In this document: in pieces, positions 33,565 to 46,839 of the stretch
Position numbering within the stretch: the first letter of the stretch is position 1
Layout: each line of letters begins with the position of its first letter
Source: Siphonodentalium dalli
Lineage: Eukaryota; Mollusca; Scaphopoda; Gadilida; Siphonodentaliidae
DNA length: 64,000 nt
Direction: 5' to 3'
Assembly (NCBI GenBank): GCA_032622095.1
Contig: CP136068.1
Coordinates: 160,477,465-160,541,464, forward strand
Position numbers and translations under genes: made by a program
The notes under the pieces: generated by a model
What the model saw: the letters and a program-made list of their open reading frames with translations, nothing else
What the model was told of the DNA's origin: nothing
Database searches by the model: none

Positions 33565-35470
33565 ATATCGTGTACAACAAGACAGTCAATGAATGTGGAG
33601 ACGATCACCAGACTGTAAAGACTGAGAAGACTGGGACTCGGAAGACCATAAGAGTTAGTACTTGTCAAAATAACTTGAAAACAAGTAGTCCTACAGAGGG
33701 ACGTAGCCTAGAGAGTCTCCGTTGAACAGTGGGGTGTCCACCTTGAAATTTGGTCCGGATCGCCACCCCACCCCACATAGTCCATAATCTGCTCCCTCCC
33801 GACTGAAGCAAACACACTCCCAAGTTTGTAAAATTCCTTTGCACATGTTGGAATTTTACAACTGATACCTCAAGCTTTCCTAACTGTTGCAAAGTTCCAA
33901 CCTGACATGCCCCCCCCTTTTTTAATGGTGGACCCCATTCAAACAAATTTTGATCCCAACTCTCCATAGGCCATATACACCAAATGCCATTACTTGATTG
34001 GTCGAACCCATTTTAACAAATCTGTAACCCAGTCCCAAGTAACACAAGGAGCCTCCATAATAGTTACTACATATAAGCTAAATAGGCCTGATGGCTCTTG
34101 AGGAGGAGCCATTTTAAGAATTACTATGGGGGAAGAGTTATGTCCCTGGTCGCACCCCTATTTGACCTGGTGAACCCATTTCAACATATCTGAATCCCAG
34201 TCACCCAAGAACTCTCTACACCAAAATGTATGCTAAATATGTCATATGGTTCTTGAGAAGATGTTTTAAGAATAACTATTGAGGGAAAGAATTATGTCCC
34301 TAGCTCCGACCCTATTTGACCCAGTAATCCAATTCTGAATCAAATCTGAATCCTAGTCACCCATACCAAATATAAGCTGAATAGGCCTGATGGTTCTTGA
34401 TAGGATGAAATTTTAAGAATTACAATGGATGGACAAGTTATGTCCCTGGCTCTTCCATTATTTGACCCGGTGACCACATTTTAACACATCAGTATCCCTG
34501 TCACCCAAGGACCTTCCATACCAATTATAAGCTACCGGTAAATAGCCCTGATGATTCTTGAGAATATGTTTTAAGAATTACTATGGATGCAATGAGGTAG
34601 GTCACTAGCTATGCCACTTTTTTGACCTATTTGAACAGAACTGAATCCCAGCCACCAAGGGACCATCCACACAAAATATGACTCAATTCTTCATCTCAGG
34701 TAAGCTAAGAAAAATGCCTCCTTCTTTCTCATCCATTTTCCCATATGTAATTGCCTGAGAAAACAGGTATTTAGTTTTACTGGCCTAACTGTCAGATTCA
34801 TCATTCACACTTGGCCTTGGGATTTGTTATCATAAGCCACAGGTCATTTATATACAAACTCTCTAACAGGCAGATAATTTTATGCTATTAATCAAAGGAG
34901 CTGTCACTCCAATCAGATTTTGTTAACACTGCCATTTCATTTATTACTTTATAATCAATGTGACTTCTATATGGTGTTAAGTAAACATTCTGTGATCTCA
35001 GGCACCTTCCTCATATCTCATAGAGCTCTAAATATCTGCTGTTTGCATGTTCTTGATTTTAGACTGATTTAAACCAAATTTGGTTGAGTCACCCTGGTGG
35101 ATGTTATACGGTAATGGAGTTATTTTTTTTTTAATTTAAAAGTAAAAAAAAAATTAAATTGAGCAAGAAATTCATCTCAATTAAAATAACAAAAAATTAA
35201 TTTGAAAAAAAAATGTTTTTTTTTTTAAATCCATTTTTTTGGTTTTGTTTTTGTTTTTAAATTGAGCAAGGAGTTCAATCTAAAAAAAAAAAAATTTCAT
35301 TTTTCATTTGAACAAATCTGAATGTGAGTCACCTAGGGAACATCCACACCAAATATGAACCCATTCGGTCTTATGTTTCCGAAGAAGATGTTTAAAGAAT
35401 TGTTGACGGACGGACGGACGGACGGACAGATGAGGAGTGATGACTAGCTCCACCGGAGACTTCGTCTCAG
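33565..35470 (+). repeat. Degenerate long tandem repeat, about 150-200 bp period
   Basis: Phrases such as GACCCCATTTTAACAAATCT, CACCCAAGGACC, GCCTGATGGTTCTTGA and TTTTAAGAATTACTATGG recur in order several times, with heavy divergence. The block starts with GACAGTCAATGAATGTGG and ends with a GACGGACGG run and CTCCACCGGAGACTTCGTCT. The same layout recurs at 37870-38880 and 40330-41000, so it is a dispersed element. AT-rich low-complexity sequence fills 35100-35310. Confidence 0.75.
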
Positions 35471-35911
35471 GTGAGCCAAAAAGGCATTATTATATGCAGG
35501 ATTTTGCTATACAAGTGAACACCGACTGTATTATTGCAATGGAATATTCCAGTATACTGTGCACAGTGCGTATACTTTCACTTTAGCATGTTTCATGTCA
35601 TTGTTAAATTGGGATGAACTGGAAAAGACACATAGAAAGCCCCACACACACGCAAAAACTGAGAGAATAATGTACAGGATCTCACTGTATTCTATATAGA
35701 CTACAGAAAGTAAAATTATATTAATTCCCACCACCCAAGTGCCTCGTGCTTGGAATGTGCCATACAAGTGCAGTTGAACAACCAGGCCAAATAAAGCACT
35801 GCCAGGAATGTATTACAAACGTAACAAAGAGCATTTATGGTTTCCTTGACTTAATGGTGAATATTAAACAGAATTCCTAAACATAGGAAAAACCCAAAGC
35901 TGAATATAGTG

Positions 35912-36395
35912 AATATAGTGTGTCTGACATTTGTGGAAAATAAGGGTAAAAGTAACTAAAACAATGTTAATTTGAGACTATATACTTTCCAAAAGATGAG
36001 GCCTAAGCAGAATGAGGTCCCCAGTGGGTGAACTTAGTGATGCTACCCCACACAGTGGGCTAGCATCACCAAATTCACCCTCATTCTGCTTAGGCCTCAT
36101 CTTTTGGAAAGTATATAGTATCAAATTAACATTGTTTTAGTTACTTTTACCCTTATTTTTAGTTTCTATATCCCCTAATTTGCAGAACATAAATTGCATA
36201 ACTGAGGTGGCTAATGGGTGAACATCAATTTCAATTGGGGAACTTCAATCCTGGGTCTTCCGTAGCAGTTGAGGACTAAGCAGAAGGAGTTTCCCAGCGG
36301 ATGAATTTGGTGACGCTAGCCCAGGTGCAGGGTAGTGTGACTAAATTCACCCTTTAGGGACCTCATTCTGCAAATATCAGACACACTAAATCCAT
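35912..36395. mobile_element. hAT-like MITE family D, partly rearranged
   Basis: It includes CAGAATGAGGTCCCC, TCATCTTTTGGAAAGTATAT twice in opposite orientations, and ends ACACACTAAATCCATGG. The left end is eroded. It lies about 160 bp downstream of the exon 5 donor. Confidence 0.75.
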
Positions 36396-36554
36396 GGTTA
36401 ATTATTTATATGTTTAACCCATAGGGAGCCTCACACAGATTTAAGCATGTACTATGTTGCGTCGTCTGCTCCAGTCTATGTGGGGCTCTCTATGGGTACA
36501 TCCAGGCTTTGGGGAAACAAACAATATATTCATTATAGCCTCTGATTTACGCAC

Positions 36555-37657
36555 CTTGTCTGCTTAGATTGCCATTCATTCTTCCAGACTGCGAGTCTCT
36601 CTTTGGACGGCTGAATTATGCCTTCGTGTATGAGTTCTTGGTAACGCTGACCTCGATTCCGTCGCCGCGATTTCCTGAGGGGCTGACTATCGTCATCGTC
36701 AATCTGTGGCGGTGAATTACCATCATAAATCCTCACATTAAACGAAGCTCTCCGTCTATACTCGCTCGAGTCTATCTCAAACTCACTGTTCTCCTGCTTA
36801 ACTCCCGATTCCCGATTATTGACCTCGCACGTTTTAGAGGTCATGCCGGGGATGCTACTCTGTGAATGAAGAGCTTGCGGAGTTAAATGCGAACTCGATG
36901 TAGCTCCGAAATCTTCACTCAAACTACAGTATCTTTTTTTAGGAGCCATGCACAAGCTTTTCAGAAACGACTGCTGATTGGCTGGTTTTGTTTGATTGAC
37001 AGCTCTAGGCGCTGCTGTCGTCTGCTCAGATTTCACAGGTAAGTGATACGTCTCATCAATTACTTTTTCAACGTATGACTGTGGTGTCTTTTTTGCAGCT
37101 GGCAAGGGCGTTTCAAGGACGCTTGCCGTTCGCTTTTTAACTGTCGATTTCTTCTCACATAGAATCTGGTTAAGCTGCTCTAAACTGTTTGACTCCGATG
37201 CGCTTTTTTTACGACCTCCGCTAGATGGAGGTGAATATTTCTCGATTTTGATCTGTTTGTTTGATTTATACAGTTTCTCTAAAAACTGGCCCATCGTTTC
37301 TTTTCCGTCAGAGCCACAAACACCATTCTCACCATCGTCCTGCTCATTAAAATCAAAAGCACTTGTATCGCGAGACCTATTCTCGGCTTTACTAACAGGC
37401 GTCATAAAGGGTGCCGAAGAAGTTGACGTGGTAGTAACTGGCGTCATTATAACTGGTTCTGTCTTGGTGAACATGAATGGTTTTGTGGATGGTTGATGAC
37501 CAAATAAGGCTTGGCGTAACAAATGATCCTGAGCACCCGTTGTTTTTTGATCATCTAACGACTTCCTTTCCTGATTTTCGGTGACTGATGCGTTTTTCTG
37601 CAGCATTGACTTGTGAGAGAGGTTTGTTGTGTCGAGCGGTTGAATCGTAGGCACCAT
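36555..37657 (-). CDS. BBX: BBX coding exon 5, large central exon
   Basis: The acceptor TTTTACTGCAG is followed by ATGGTGCCTACG in phase 0. The donor AAG then GTGCGT leaves two bases that form Ser with exon 6. The 367 full codons encode a Ser/Thr/Lys-rich, mostly disordered region with basic patches such as KKSTVKKR and PAAKKTPQ. Near the end, SRRRNRGQRYQELIHEG corresponds to the ALYKTLVSEG region of vertebrate BBX and includes a likely nuclear localisation signal. The exon begins with ATG, which could act as an internal start, but the phase fits exon 4. No enzyme domain is present. Confidence 0.92.
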
Positions 37658-37860
37658 CTGCAGTAAAATGAAGTGATATACATTTACTTAGTATTATTAC
37701 ATTCCTATGTGTCATTTACCTTGATTTCTAGAATGATTATAAATAATAATTTTAGTAGTGAATTAGGTCACTTTAACTAGCACATTATGTATTAATATGC
37801 GATATCAAAATATATGTGTCATGGGTATAACGGCAGTATTACTTGAGTTTCTGGTAAATC
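37658..37860. other. Start of long intron 4, nothing recognised
   Basis: AT-rich intronic sequence upstream of the exon 5 acceptor in transcript order. A polypyrimidine-like tract is modest. Confidence 0.4.
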
Positions 37861-37869
37861 AGACATTTA

Positions 37870-38880
37870 TAGTGGAATATAACAAGACAGTCAATGACTG
37901 TGGGGTCGCTCACCAGACTGCAAAGACTGATAAGACTGGGACTCTGGAGACCAAAACAGTCAGCTCTTTTCATAATCACTTTAAAAGAAGTAGATTTAAA
38001 CAGGATATGTGGCTAGAGAGACTTCAAGTATGTAGCTTGGTGAAAATCCACCTTGAAATTGCCAACTGTACACTACTGATCACCCCCCTCCTCCAGCTCA
38101 ACAAGTCCCCTCCCGACCGGGCTCCAGACTCCCAAGTCTTAGGTTCGAATTTCACAACCGACACCTCAAACTTTCTCAATTGTTGGAAATTTCCAAACTC
38201 ACAAGCGCCTTTTTCTAAAACCATTTAAACATGTTTGAAGCCCAATTATCCATGGACCCAAAACACAATACATGTATGTCAGACCAATCAGTCAGGTGGT
38301 TCCAAGGTAGATGTTTTAATGAATTTGGTATTTCGATGATTTTATTGGACACAAAAGTGTTAACTCCCCATAGCCTGCCATTTCTTGACAGGTTGACCTC
38401 ATTTTAACAAATCTGAATCTCAGTCACTAAAGGATCCTCCTGATTCCTCCATACTATATGTATTAAAGCTAAATAGTCCAAACTCTCTTGAGAAGACATT
38501 TTAAGAATTACTATAGAGACATATAGTTATGTCCCTGGTCCCACCCTATTTAACCTGGTGACCCCATCTGAATAAATTTGAATCCCAGACACCAAAGAAC
38601 CCTTCATACATATCATAAATATCAGTAAAATAGACCTGATGGTCCTTGTGAAGGAAGCATATTAAGAGGGAAACTGTCCTTCGCTTGGCCCCTATTTGAC
38701 CAGGTGACCCCATTAAAAAAAATCTGAATTGCAGTCAAGGAAGAACATTCCATTCTATATAAGCCAACTAGTTCTTGCAAACATATTTTAAGAATTACTA
38801 TGTAGTGAAATAGTTAAGTCTCTTGCTCTGCCCTTATTTGACTTTGTGATCCCATTTTCACAAATCTGATAAGGACAAGA
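37870..38880 (+). repeat. Degenerate dispersed tandem repeat, second copy
   Basis: Starts AACAAGACAGTCAATGACTG and continues ACTGATAAGACTGGGACTC, parallel to 33575-33650. It then repeats GACCCCATC, AATCTGAATCCCAG and AAGAATTACTATG phrases as in 33900-34700. The 143-residue frame at 37797-38228 is a by-product with no supported function. Confidence 0.7.
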
Positions 38881-40085
38881 ATTAACTTCCCCAGTTGAAG
38901 TTGGTGATATTCACCCATTGGGCACCTCATTTATGAATTTTATCTTCTGCAAATTAGGGGATATAGAAACTTCCTAGAAGGGAAATTTAACTAACAATGT
39001 AAATTTGATACTATAGATACTTCCCAGAAGATGAGGCCTAAGCAGAATGAGGTCTCCAGAGGGTGAATTTGGTGATGCTAGCCTGCTGTGCGGGATAGCA
39101 TCACAAAAAGCGTGTCTGTTTCTACATTGTGCATGCCTGGCCTCAAGCAACACAATGTATTATACAATCAAGCCTTGAAATAGTGTGATAGTGTGTCTGT
39201 CATTTGCAGAATGAGGTCCCCAGAGGGTGAATTTAGTGACGCTAAATTCACCCTCTGGGGGACCTCATTCTGATAAGGCCCTCAACTGCTATGGAAGATC
39301 TAGAATAAAATTGAATTTCCCCAGTTGAAGTTGGTGATGTTCACCCATTGGGCCCCTCAATTATGAATTTTATCTTCTGCAAATTAGGGGATATAGAAAC
39401 TTCCTAGAAGGGAAATTTAACTAACAACAATGTAAATTTGATACTATAGATACTTCCCAGAAGATGAGGCCTAAGCAGAATGAGGTCTCCAGATGGTGAA
39501 TTTGGTGACGCTAGCCCGCTGTGTGGGATAGCATCACTAAAAGCATGTCTGTTCCTACATTGTGCATGTCTGGCCTCAAGCAACACAATGTATTATACAA
39601 TCAAGCCTTGAAATAGTCTGTCTGTTATTTGCAGAATGAGGTCCCCAGAGGGTGAATTTAGTGACGCTATCCTGCACAGCGGGCTAGTATCACTAAATTC
39701 ACCCTCTGGGGACCTCATTCTGATAAGGCCCTCAACTGCTATGGAAGACCTAGAATAAGATTGAAGTTCCCCAGTTGAAGTTGGTGATGTTCACCCATTG
39801 AGCACCTCAATCATGAATTTTATCTTCTGCAAATTAGGGGATATATAAACTTCCTAGAAGGGAAATTTAACTAACAACAAAGTAAATTTGATACTATAGA
39901 TACTTCACAGAAGATGAGGCCTAAGCAGAATGAGATCTTGAGACTCTAGATACTTTCCAGAAGATGAGGCCTAAGCAGAATAAGGTTCTCAGAGGGTGTA
40001 TTTGGTTATGCTAGCCTGCTGTGTGGAGCAACATAAATCACCCTCTGGGAACCTCATTCTGCTAATGCCAGACTCTCTTAATTCA
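38880..40085. repeat. Locally amplified hAT-MITE D segments
   Basis: A module running from CCCCAGTTGAAGTTGG through ACTTCCCAGAAGATGAGGCC to CTACATTGTGCATG and the family D left end occurs at about 38890, 39310 and 39755, with spacings of roughly 421 and 442 bp. The second and third units are very similar. This is a tandem duplication of MITE plus flank, not independent insertions. Confidence 0.8.
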
Positions 40086-40329
40086 AACTTGGAGAAAATG
40101 AAAATAATCTGATTTTAATGACCACTGAGTGATAATGTAAACAACAAGGGTGCTTCATTGATAACACCATTAATCTCATTTAAATTACAAATGACATGAA
40201 TTACACTCTCTGGGGATGGAAAGCACAGCAGATGTTATCTACCCATCTGCCAGTTGTATACACATGGGTCCATCAGAGCACATGGGTGGCTTGGTGTAGT
40301 AGAGAATACATATGATTAAAGCAATTTAC

Positions 40330-41000
40330 TGAACATTTCTGTACATCTGTCTGTTCCTGATTTCTCCCAAACCCCTGATTTCAACCAAATATAGTGGAGT
40401 GACTAGAGGTACCTCCCCTCCCCTCCCAAAGATGTAGTCATAGGTTCTTCAAAATTTTAATGAGTTTTTTTTTATTTTATTTAATAAAAAAAAATTATTT
40501 ATTAAAAATAAAATATATATATATATATATTTTTTTTGGTTAAATTGAGAAATAAGTTAAATTGAAATTTTTTTTAAAAAATTCAGATTTATGTCCATAG
40601 CCCCACCCACATTTGACCCAGTGACCTCATTTGAACAAATCTGAACCACAGTCACCCAAGGTACCCTCATACCAAATATGAACCCATTCGGCCTGACAAC
40701 TTCAGAAAAGAAGTCGTTTTAAGAATTACTATGTGGAAAAATAGTTATGGTCCTGACATCAAAACTATTTGACTTGGTGACCTCATTTGAACAAATCTGA
40801 ATGAGAGTCACCTAGGGAAGATCCACACCAAATATGAACCAATTTGGTATGATGGTTTCAGAGGAGAAGATGTTTTTTAAAAAGTTGACGGACGGACAGA
40901 CGGACAGACGGACAGACGGACAGACGGACAGACAGACGGACGGACGGACGACGGACGATGAGTGATGACTATAGCTCCACCGGAGACTTTGTCTCAGGTG
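40330..41000 (+). repeat. Dispersed repeat with AT tract and GACGGACAGACGG tail
   Basis: The order matches 34600-35460: a T-rich low-complexity tract including a TA microsatellite (about 40509-40531), CACCCAAGGTACC phrases, then a GACGGACAGACGG run at about 40886-40960 and CCACCGGAGAC. Minus-strand frames over the tail are repeat artefacts (VCLSVCPSV). Confidence 0.75.
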
Positions 41001-41206
41001 AGCTAATAAAGAGTAATCACTTGATTGAACTGGTGATGTGAAATAGTTCATTCGAGGCAGGGCCTATCCCAGACTCTCATGAATTATTTCACGTCACCAG
41101 TTCAATCAAGTGATTACTCTTCATATAACAATGAGATGTTACACCGCTAGAGGAAAGTTATTTATTTTCATCCATTTCAGTTGACAGCCTTTATGCTAAT
41201 ATCGAG

Positions 41207-41422
41207 TACAGTAATGCCCTAATTAATCGACTTCTTAACCACAGCATAATTATGGGTAACTTTTCAGGATTTAGTCGGAAATATGACTTGTTGGCATTCA
41301 TCGGAAAGCTCTCGCCGAGAGCTTTCCGATGAATGGCAACAAGCCATATTTCCGACGAAATCCTGAAAAGTTACCCATAATTCTGCTGTGGTTGAGTAGT
41401 CGATTAATTAGGCATTACTGTA
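41207..41422. mobile_element. Tc1/mariner-type foldback MITE, family B copy 5
   Basis: TACAGTAATGCCCTAATTAA at the left, AATTAGGCATTACTGTA at the right. The centre is GAAAGCTCTCGCCGAGAGC. Sits 110 bp before the 47-bp satellite inside BBX intron 4. Confidence 0.88.
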
Positions 41423-41532
41423 CATCAATTGTGATGAAATCAGCCTTCAAACTCACTCCCGATTATTTTTTAAAGAAGTGAATTGTTGGACTAACCTTTA
41501 TGGAAGTGAGATTTAAAGGCCCAATTCATTTT

Positions 41533-44317
41533 CGAACCCCCAGATCTCATTATATAAATATATGCCATAGTATATACCATGAACCCCCATATCTCATTAT
41601 ATAAATATATGCCATAGTATATACCATGAACCCCCATATCTCATTATATAAATATATGCCATATTATATACCATGAACCCCCAGATCTCATTATATAAAT
41701 ATATGCCATAGTATATACCATGAACCCCCATATCTCATTATATAAATATATGCCATATTATATACCATGAACCCCCAGATCTCATTATATAAATATATGC
41801 CATATTATATACCATGAACCCCCAGATCTCATTATATAAATATATGCCATAGTATATACCATGAACCCCCAGATCTCATTATATAAAATATATGCCACAT
41901 TATATACCACGAACCCCCAGATCTCATTATATAAATATATGCCATATTATATACCATGAACCCCCAGATCTCATATAAATATATGCCATATTATATACCA
42001 TGAACCCCCAGATCTCATTATATAAATATATGCCATATTATATACCATGAACCCCCAGATCTCATTATATAAATATATGCCATATTATATACCATGAACC
42101 CCCAGATCTCATTATATAAATATATGCCATATTATATACCATGAACCCCCAGATCTCATTATATAAATATATGCCATATTATATACCATGAACCCCCAGA
42201 TCTCATTATATAAATATATGCCATATTATATACCATGAACCCCCAGATCTCATTATATAAATATATGCCATATTATATACCATGAACCCCCAGATCTCAT
42301 TATATAAATATATGCCATATTATATACCATGAACCCCCAGATCTCATTATATAAATATATGCCATATTATATACCATGAACCCCCAGATCTCATTATATA
42401 AATATATGCCATATTATATACCATGAACCCCCAGATCTCATTATATAAATATATGCCATATTATATACCATGAACCCCCAGATCTCATTATATAAATATA
42501 TGCCATATTATATACCATGAACCCCCAGATCTCATTATATAAATATATGCCATATTATATACCATGAACCCCCAGATCTCATTATATAAATATATGCCAC
42601 ATTATATACCATGAACCCCCAGATCTCATCATATAAATATATGCCATAGTATATACCATGAACCCCCAGATCTCATTATATAAATATATGCCATATTATA
42701 TACCATGAACCCCCAGATCACATTATATAAAATATATGTCATATTATATACCATGAACCCCCACATCACATTATAAAAAATATATGCCATATTATATACC
42801 ATGAACCCCCAGATTACATTATATAAAATATATGTCATATTATATACCATGAACCCCCAGATCACATTATATAAATATATGCCATATTATATACCATGAA
42901 CCCCCAGATCACATTATATAAAATATATGTCATATTATATACCATGAACCCCCACATCACATTATAAAAAATATATGCCATATTATATACCATGAACCCC
43001 CAGATCACTTTATATAAAATATATGCCATATTATATACCATCGAACCCCCAGATCACATTATATAAAATATATGCCATATTATATACCATGAACCCCCAG
43101 ATCACATTATATAAAATATATGTCATAGTATATACCATGAACCCCCAGATCTCATTATATAAATATATGACATATTATATACCATGAACCCCCAGATCTC
43201 ATTATATAAAATATATGCCATATTATATACCATGAACCCCCAGATCTCATTATATAAAATATATGCCATATTATATACCATGAACCCCCAGATCTCATTA
43301 TATAAATATATGCCACATTATATACCATGAACACCCAGATCTCATTATATAAATATATGCCATAGTATATACCATGAACCCCCAGATCTCATTATATAAA
43401 TATATGCCACATTATATACCATGAACCCCCAGATCTCATTATATAAATATATGCCATATTATATACCATGAACCCCCAGATCTCATTATATAAATATATG
43501 CCACATTATATACCATGAACCCCCAGATCTCATTATATAAATATATGCCATAGTATATACCATGAACCCCCAGATCTCATTATATAAATATATGCCATAT
43601 TATATACCATGAACCCCCAGATCTCATTATATAAATATATGCCATATTATATACCATGAACCCCCAGATCTCATTATATAAATATATGCCATATTATATA
43701 CCATGAACCCCCAGATCTCATTATATAAATATATGCCATATTATATACCATGAACCCCCAGATCTCATTATATAAATATATGCCATATTATATACCATGA
43801 ACCCCCAGATCTCATTATATAAAATATATGCCATATTATATACCATGAACCCCCAGATCTCATTATATAAATATATGACATATTATATACCATGAACCCC
43901 CAAATCTCATTATATAAATATATGCCATATTATATACCATGAACCCCCAGATCTCATTATATAAATATATGCCATAGTATATACCATGAACCCCCAGATC
44001 TCATTATATAAATATATGCCATATTATATACCATGAACCCCCAGATCTCATTATATAAAATATATGCCATATTATATACCATGAACCCCCAGATCTCATT
44101 ATATAAATATATGCCATATTATATACCATGAACCCCCAGATCTCATTATATAAATATATGCCATAGTATATACCATGAACCCCCAGATCTCATTATATAA
44201 ATATATGCCATATTATATACCATGAACCCCCAGATCTCATTATATAAATATATGCCATATTATATACCATGAACCCCCAGATCTCATTATATAAATATAT
44301 GCCATATTATATACCAT
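41533..44317 (+). repeat. 47-bp AT-rich satellite, about 59 units
   Basis: The unit is GAACCCCCAGATCTCATTAT followed by ATAAATATATGCC and ATATTATATACCAT. Most units are 47 bp. A block at about 42715-43130 uses GATCACATT and a 48-bp AAAATATATGTC variant, forming a subfamily. The 48-bp units create a short minus-strand frame (42629-42865) that is an artefact. The true copy number may be collapsed or expanded by assembly. Confidence 0.95.
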
Positions 44318-44319
44318 TT

Positions 44320-44690
44320 GAAAAAGGAAGCTCCAAAACATTGCATTATCAACTTATCTGGTGTAATAAACTGAACATTTAGTTTTTATTGAGGTACCAA
44401 CATGTTTTCTGTGCTTAGTTTCATTTGGGCTGTGCTGCAAAGTCTATTATTATGAATGGAAGGGGAATAACTCTATATCATAATTTGTATTCTGTTGCGT
44501 TCTGGGAGCGAAACCAAGGAAATGTTTCTATGATTTCAGCTATTTTCGATTACTCTATAGGCACCTTCGGAGACACAGATGTTCCAAATGGTGATGAATT
44601 ATATTATTTTAATCTTATTTTATGTCAGGGTTATGGAGGCACGGACTCAGTATGAGTGTTCATTGCTTCATATTTGCTAAAAAATTTATT
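44320..44690 (+). repeat. Dispersed repeat, relative of 26610-26790
   Basis: AAGCTCCAAAACATTGC and GAATGGAAGGGGAATAACTC align with the intron 7 copy. It directly abuts the 47-bp satellite. No gene. Confidence 0.6.
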
Positions 44691-44699
44691 TCTGATAAA

Positions 44700-44870
44700 A
44701 ATGGCCATGTGTCGATCGGAATGGTACACTGAGATGTCCCTCAAACCAAATCAAGATTGAAAATCGGTCCCGATTTTCATCCATGCCGGGGTTTGAACCT
44801 GCGCCAACCTTGTCTAGCCCAGACAGTGATGATCTATTGTTATTAAAACCGTATATCAAAGTAAAAAAAA
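44700..44870 (-). repeat. tRNA-derived SINE-like fragment
   Basis: On the minus strand GCAGGTTCAAACCCCGGCAT resembles a tRNA T-arm with an RNA polymerase III B box (GGTTCAAACC). The A-box side is poor. The body includes the inverted pair AAAATCGGGACCGATTTT. This suggests a tRNA-type SINE or relic, not a working tRNA, since the acceptor stem and D-arm are not recognisable. Confidence 0.45.
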
Positions 44871-45507
44871 AAAAATCGGTGACTCCCTGGTGTTGAATAA
44901 GGCCAAAAAAAAAACCTCTTTGTTTCCGATACCCTACCTGGCTAAGATTTCCTTGCCTGCCTCAATTTTTTGTTTTATTTTCTCTAGAAGGCTAGTCAAA
45001 AGTTACCTGTTAGATCCAAAAGCAAAAAAAAGTTGGTATTAAGTTCAATGTTGGTAAAGATCTTACTGCAGAATGAATGAATTCAAGGGACAACATGTTT
45101 TTATCCAACGCTTGGCGTCAGTTTCAATACACATGGATCTACCATATTCCATAGGACTGTAACTACACTATTATATCGCTTACAACTGAAAGGTTTAAAA
45201 AAAAAAAATCCCTGCTTGCCTGTCTGGAAATTTTCCCTTTGTGTTATCGGAAACAGACAAGTTTTTTGTTTTAGCCTAATCAGTATTTTGCGTATCGGAC
45301 ACTGTTTATGCACTGAACTGTATCATAATATGGCTTTCGTTCACTAACAAGGCATACGATCATGACAATGACATGCCATTTATGCAATATTTATGATTGG
45401 TATAAGAACAAAATCTGTCAATATTTTAATATGCTTTGTGTTTATGATGGTTTTACTGGATGTGACTTATTTAACAGTAATACCAATCATGAAGGCCATC
45501 CATGTCT

Positions 45508-45715
45508 TTACCCCTTTCATGATGGGAGCTGCACTGGTGAAGCATTAAAGATCTTGTCCCAGTGCATTCTTTTATATATGCTAGTCTACCATAGGAAGTC
45601 TCGCATATATAATAGAATGCACTGGCTTACAGGGTCAAGATAAATATTGTTAGGCCAATGCGTTCTTTTATATATGCGAGTCTCCCATAGGAAGTTTCAA
45701 TATATAAGATACTAG
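45508..45715. mobile_element. Family P MITE, degraded copy 3
   Basis: CCCCTTTCATGATGGGAGCT at the left and cassette words CATTCTTTTATATATGC on both arms. The right terminus and TTAA are missing, and the element stops at CAATATATAAGATACTAG. Confidence 0.65.
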
Positions 45716-45719
45716 CAGA

Positions 45720-46310
45720 TTAGCCCGCCACTGGCAGCATTGGTCCCATGGCTTTGGTCGATCCATTGACCATACATAACAAATTTCAAGTCGCTGATGC
45801 CCGAAATATCGCCCGTCTGTTGGGTGGACAAAATAACCTGACAAAAATATTTCCCGTCCCGAGTTGACCATACATAACAAATTTCACATCGATGTCACCG
45901 CTCAGAAAACACACGCAGAGCTGGAACGATTTAGCTTATAGTGCAAGTACGTTATTTACGCGATGCATCAAAAACGGAAACATAAGACGATCGATGGAAT
46001 CAACTCAAAAGTATTGTTCCCGGGCAATACAAAATATCTTATGATTTCCAATAAATCTCTCCTCATAGTCCACACCCTGGGGCATAACTGGGAAGTGAAG
46101 ACATAATTTTAGAAGGCCTCACAAGGGATGAATTGATGCCAAATTGAGTGATTTCGAGTGACAAAAATGACGATGTCGGAAAGAATAAAATATCTCGAAC
46201 CCGGTGGTCCTAGAATACGAAGATTCGCAGAAGCGAGTTCTATGCAATGGAAAAGTATGCATATTTCCGATGTAACGTTCAGAATGCGGAGAACAGATAA
46301 TTTCCGGAAA
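45720..46310. other. Intron 4 sequence, weakly repeat-like
   Basis: CATACATAACAAATTTCA occurs twice (about 45770 and 45868), in the style of the array that follows. No exon is supported. Confidence 0.35.
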
Positions 46311-46311
46311 G

Positions 46312-46470
46312 CTTGCAAACAGCCGTAGGCGAAAACACAAGGCAATAAAGAGCGTTATTCGGTTAACAAAACCAAATATGGAAAATTAACTTGCAAACAG
46401 CCATAGGCGAAAACCCAAGGCAATAAAGAGCATTATTCGGTTAACAAAACCAAATATGGAAAATTAAGGA
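46312..46470 (+). repeat. 78-bp tandem duplication
   Basis: CTTGCAAACAGCC and AATAAAGAGCGTTATTCGG to CAAATATGGAAAATTAA occur twice at 78-bp spacing (46312 and 46390). Confidence 0.8.
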
Positions 46471-46839
46471 GCGTTATTGCGTTAACCACTCCCTGCCAAG
46501 GACGGTGACAGGGGGAAGGTTGAAGGAGTGCTCGGACCTTCTCAAAAGCGGTGCGACGACACTACCCGTGGTTTTTTACCCTTAGATAGGAAGTTTGGGC
46601 TCAATCTGTGGAGCCGTTTTACATATATAGGGAGTTCTCTCAAAATATATAGTAGATGAAAGTGTCAATGACACTGTAGCTCAAATTAGGTAGGGGAATA
46701 ATTTAATGGTCGACAGTAAATGGAGGAATAGGAAAAGTGCTAATTGAAATGTCTTAGTAAGACTAGACGTACATGTCAATATCAACATTCATAACAGGTT
46801 TCATAATGATCGGATCAGGGATGTGGTGATTATGGTGTG

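Noticed and set aside
37797-38228. 143-residue plus-strand frame
   Set aside because: It falls in a degenerate dispersed repeat whose other copy at 33575-33960 does not keep the frame.
42629-42865. Minus-strand frame in the 47-bp satellite
   Set aside because: It arises only where 48-bp variants follow each other; pure repeat artefact.
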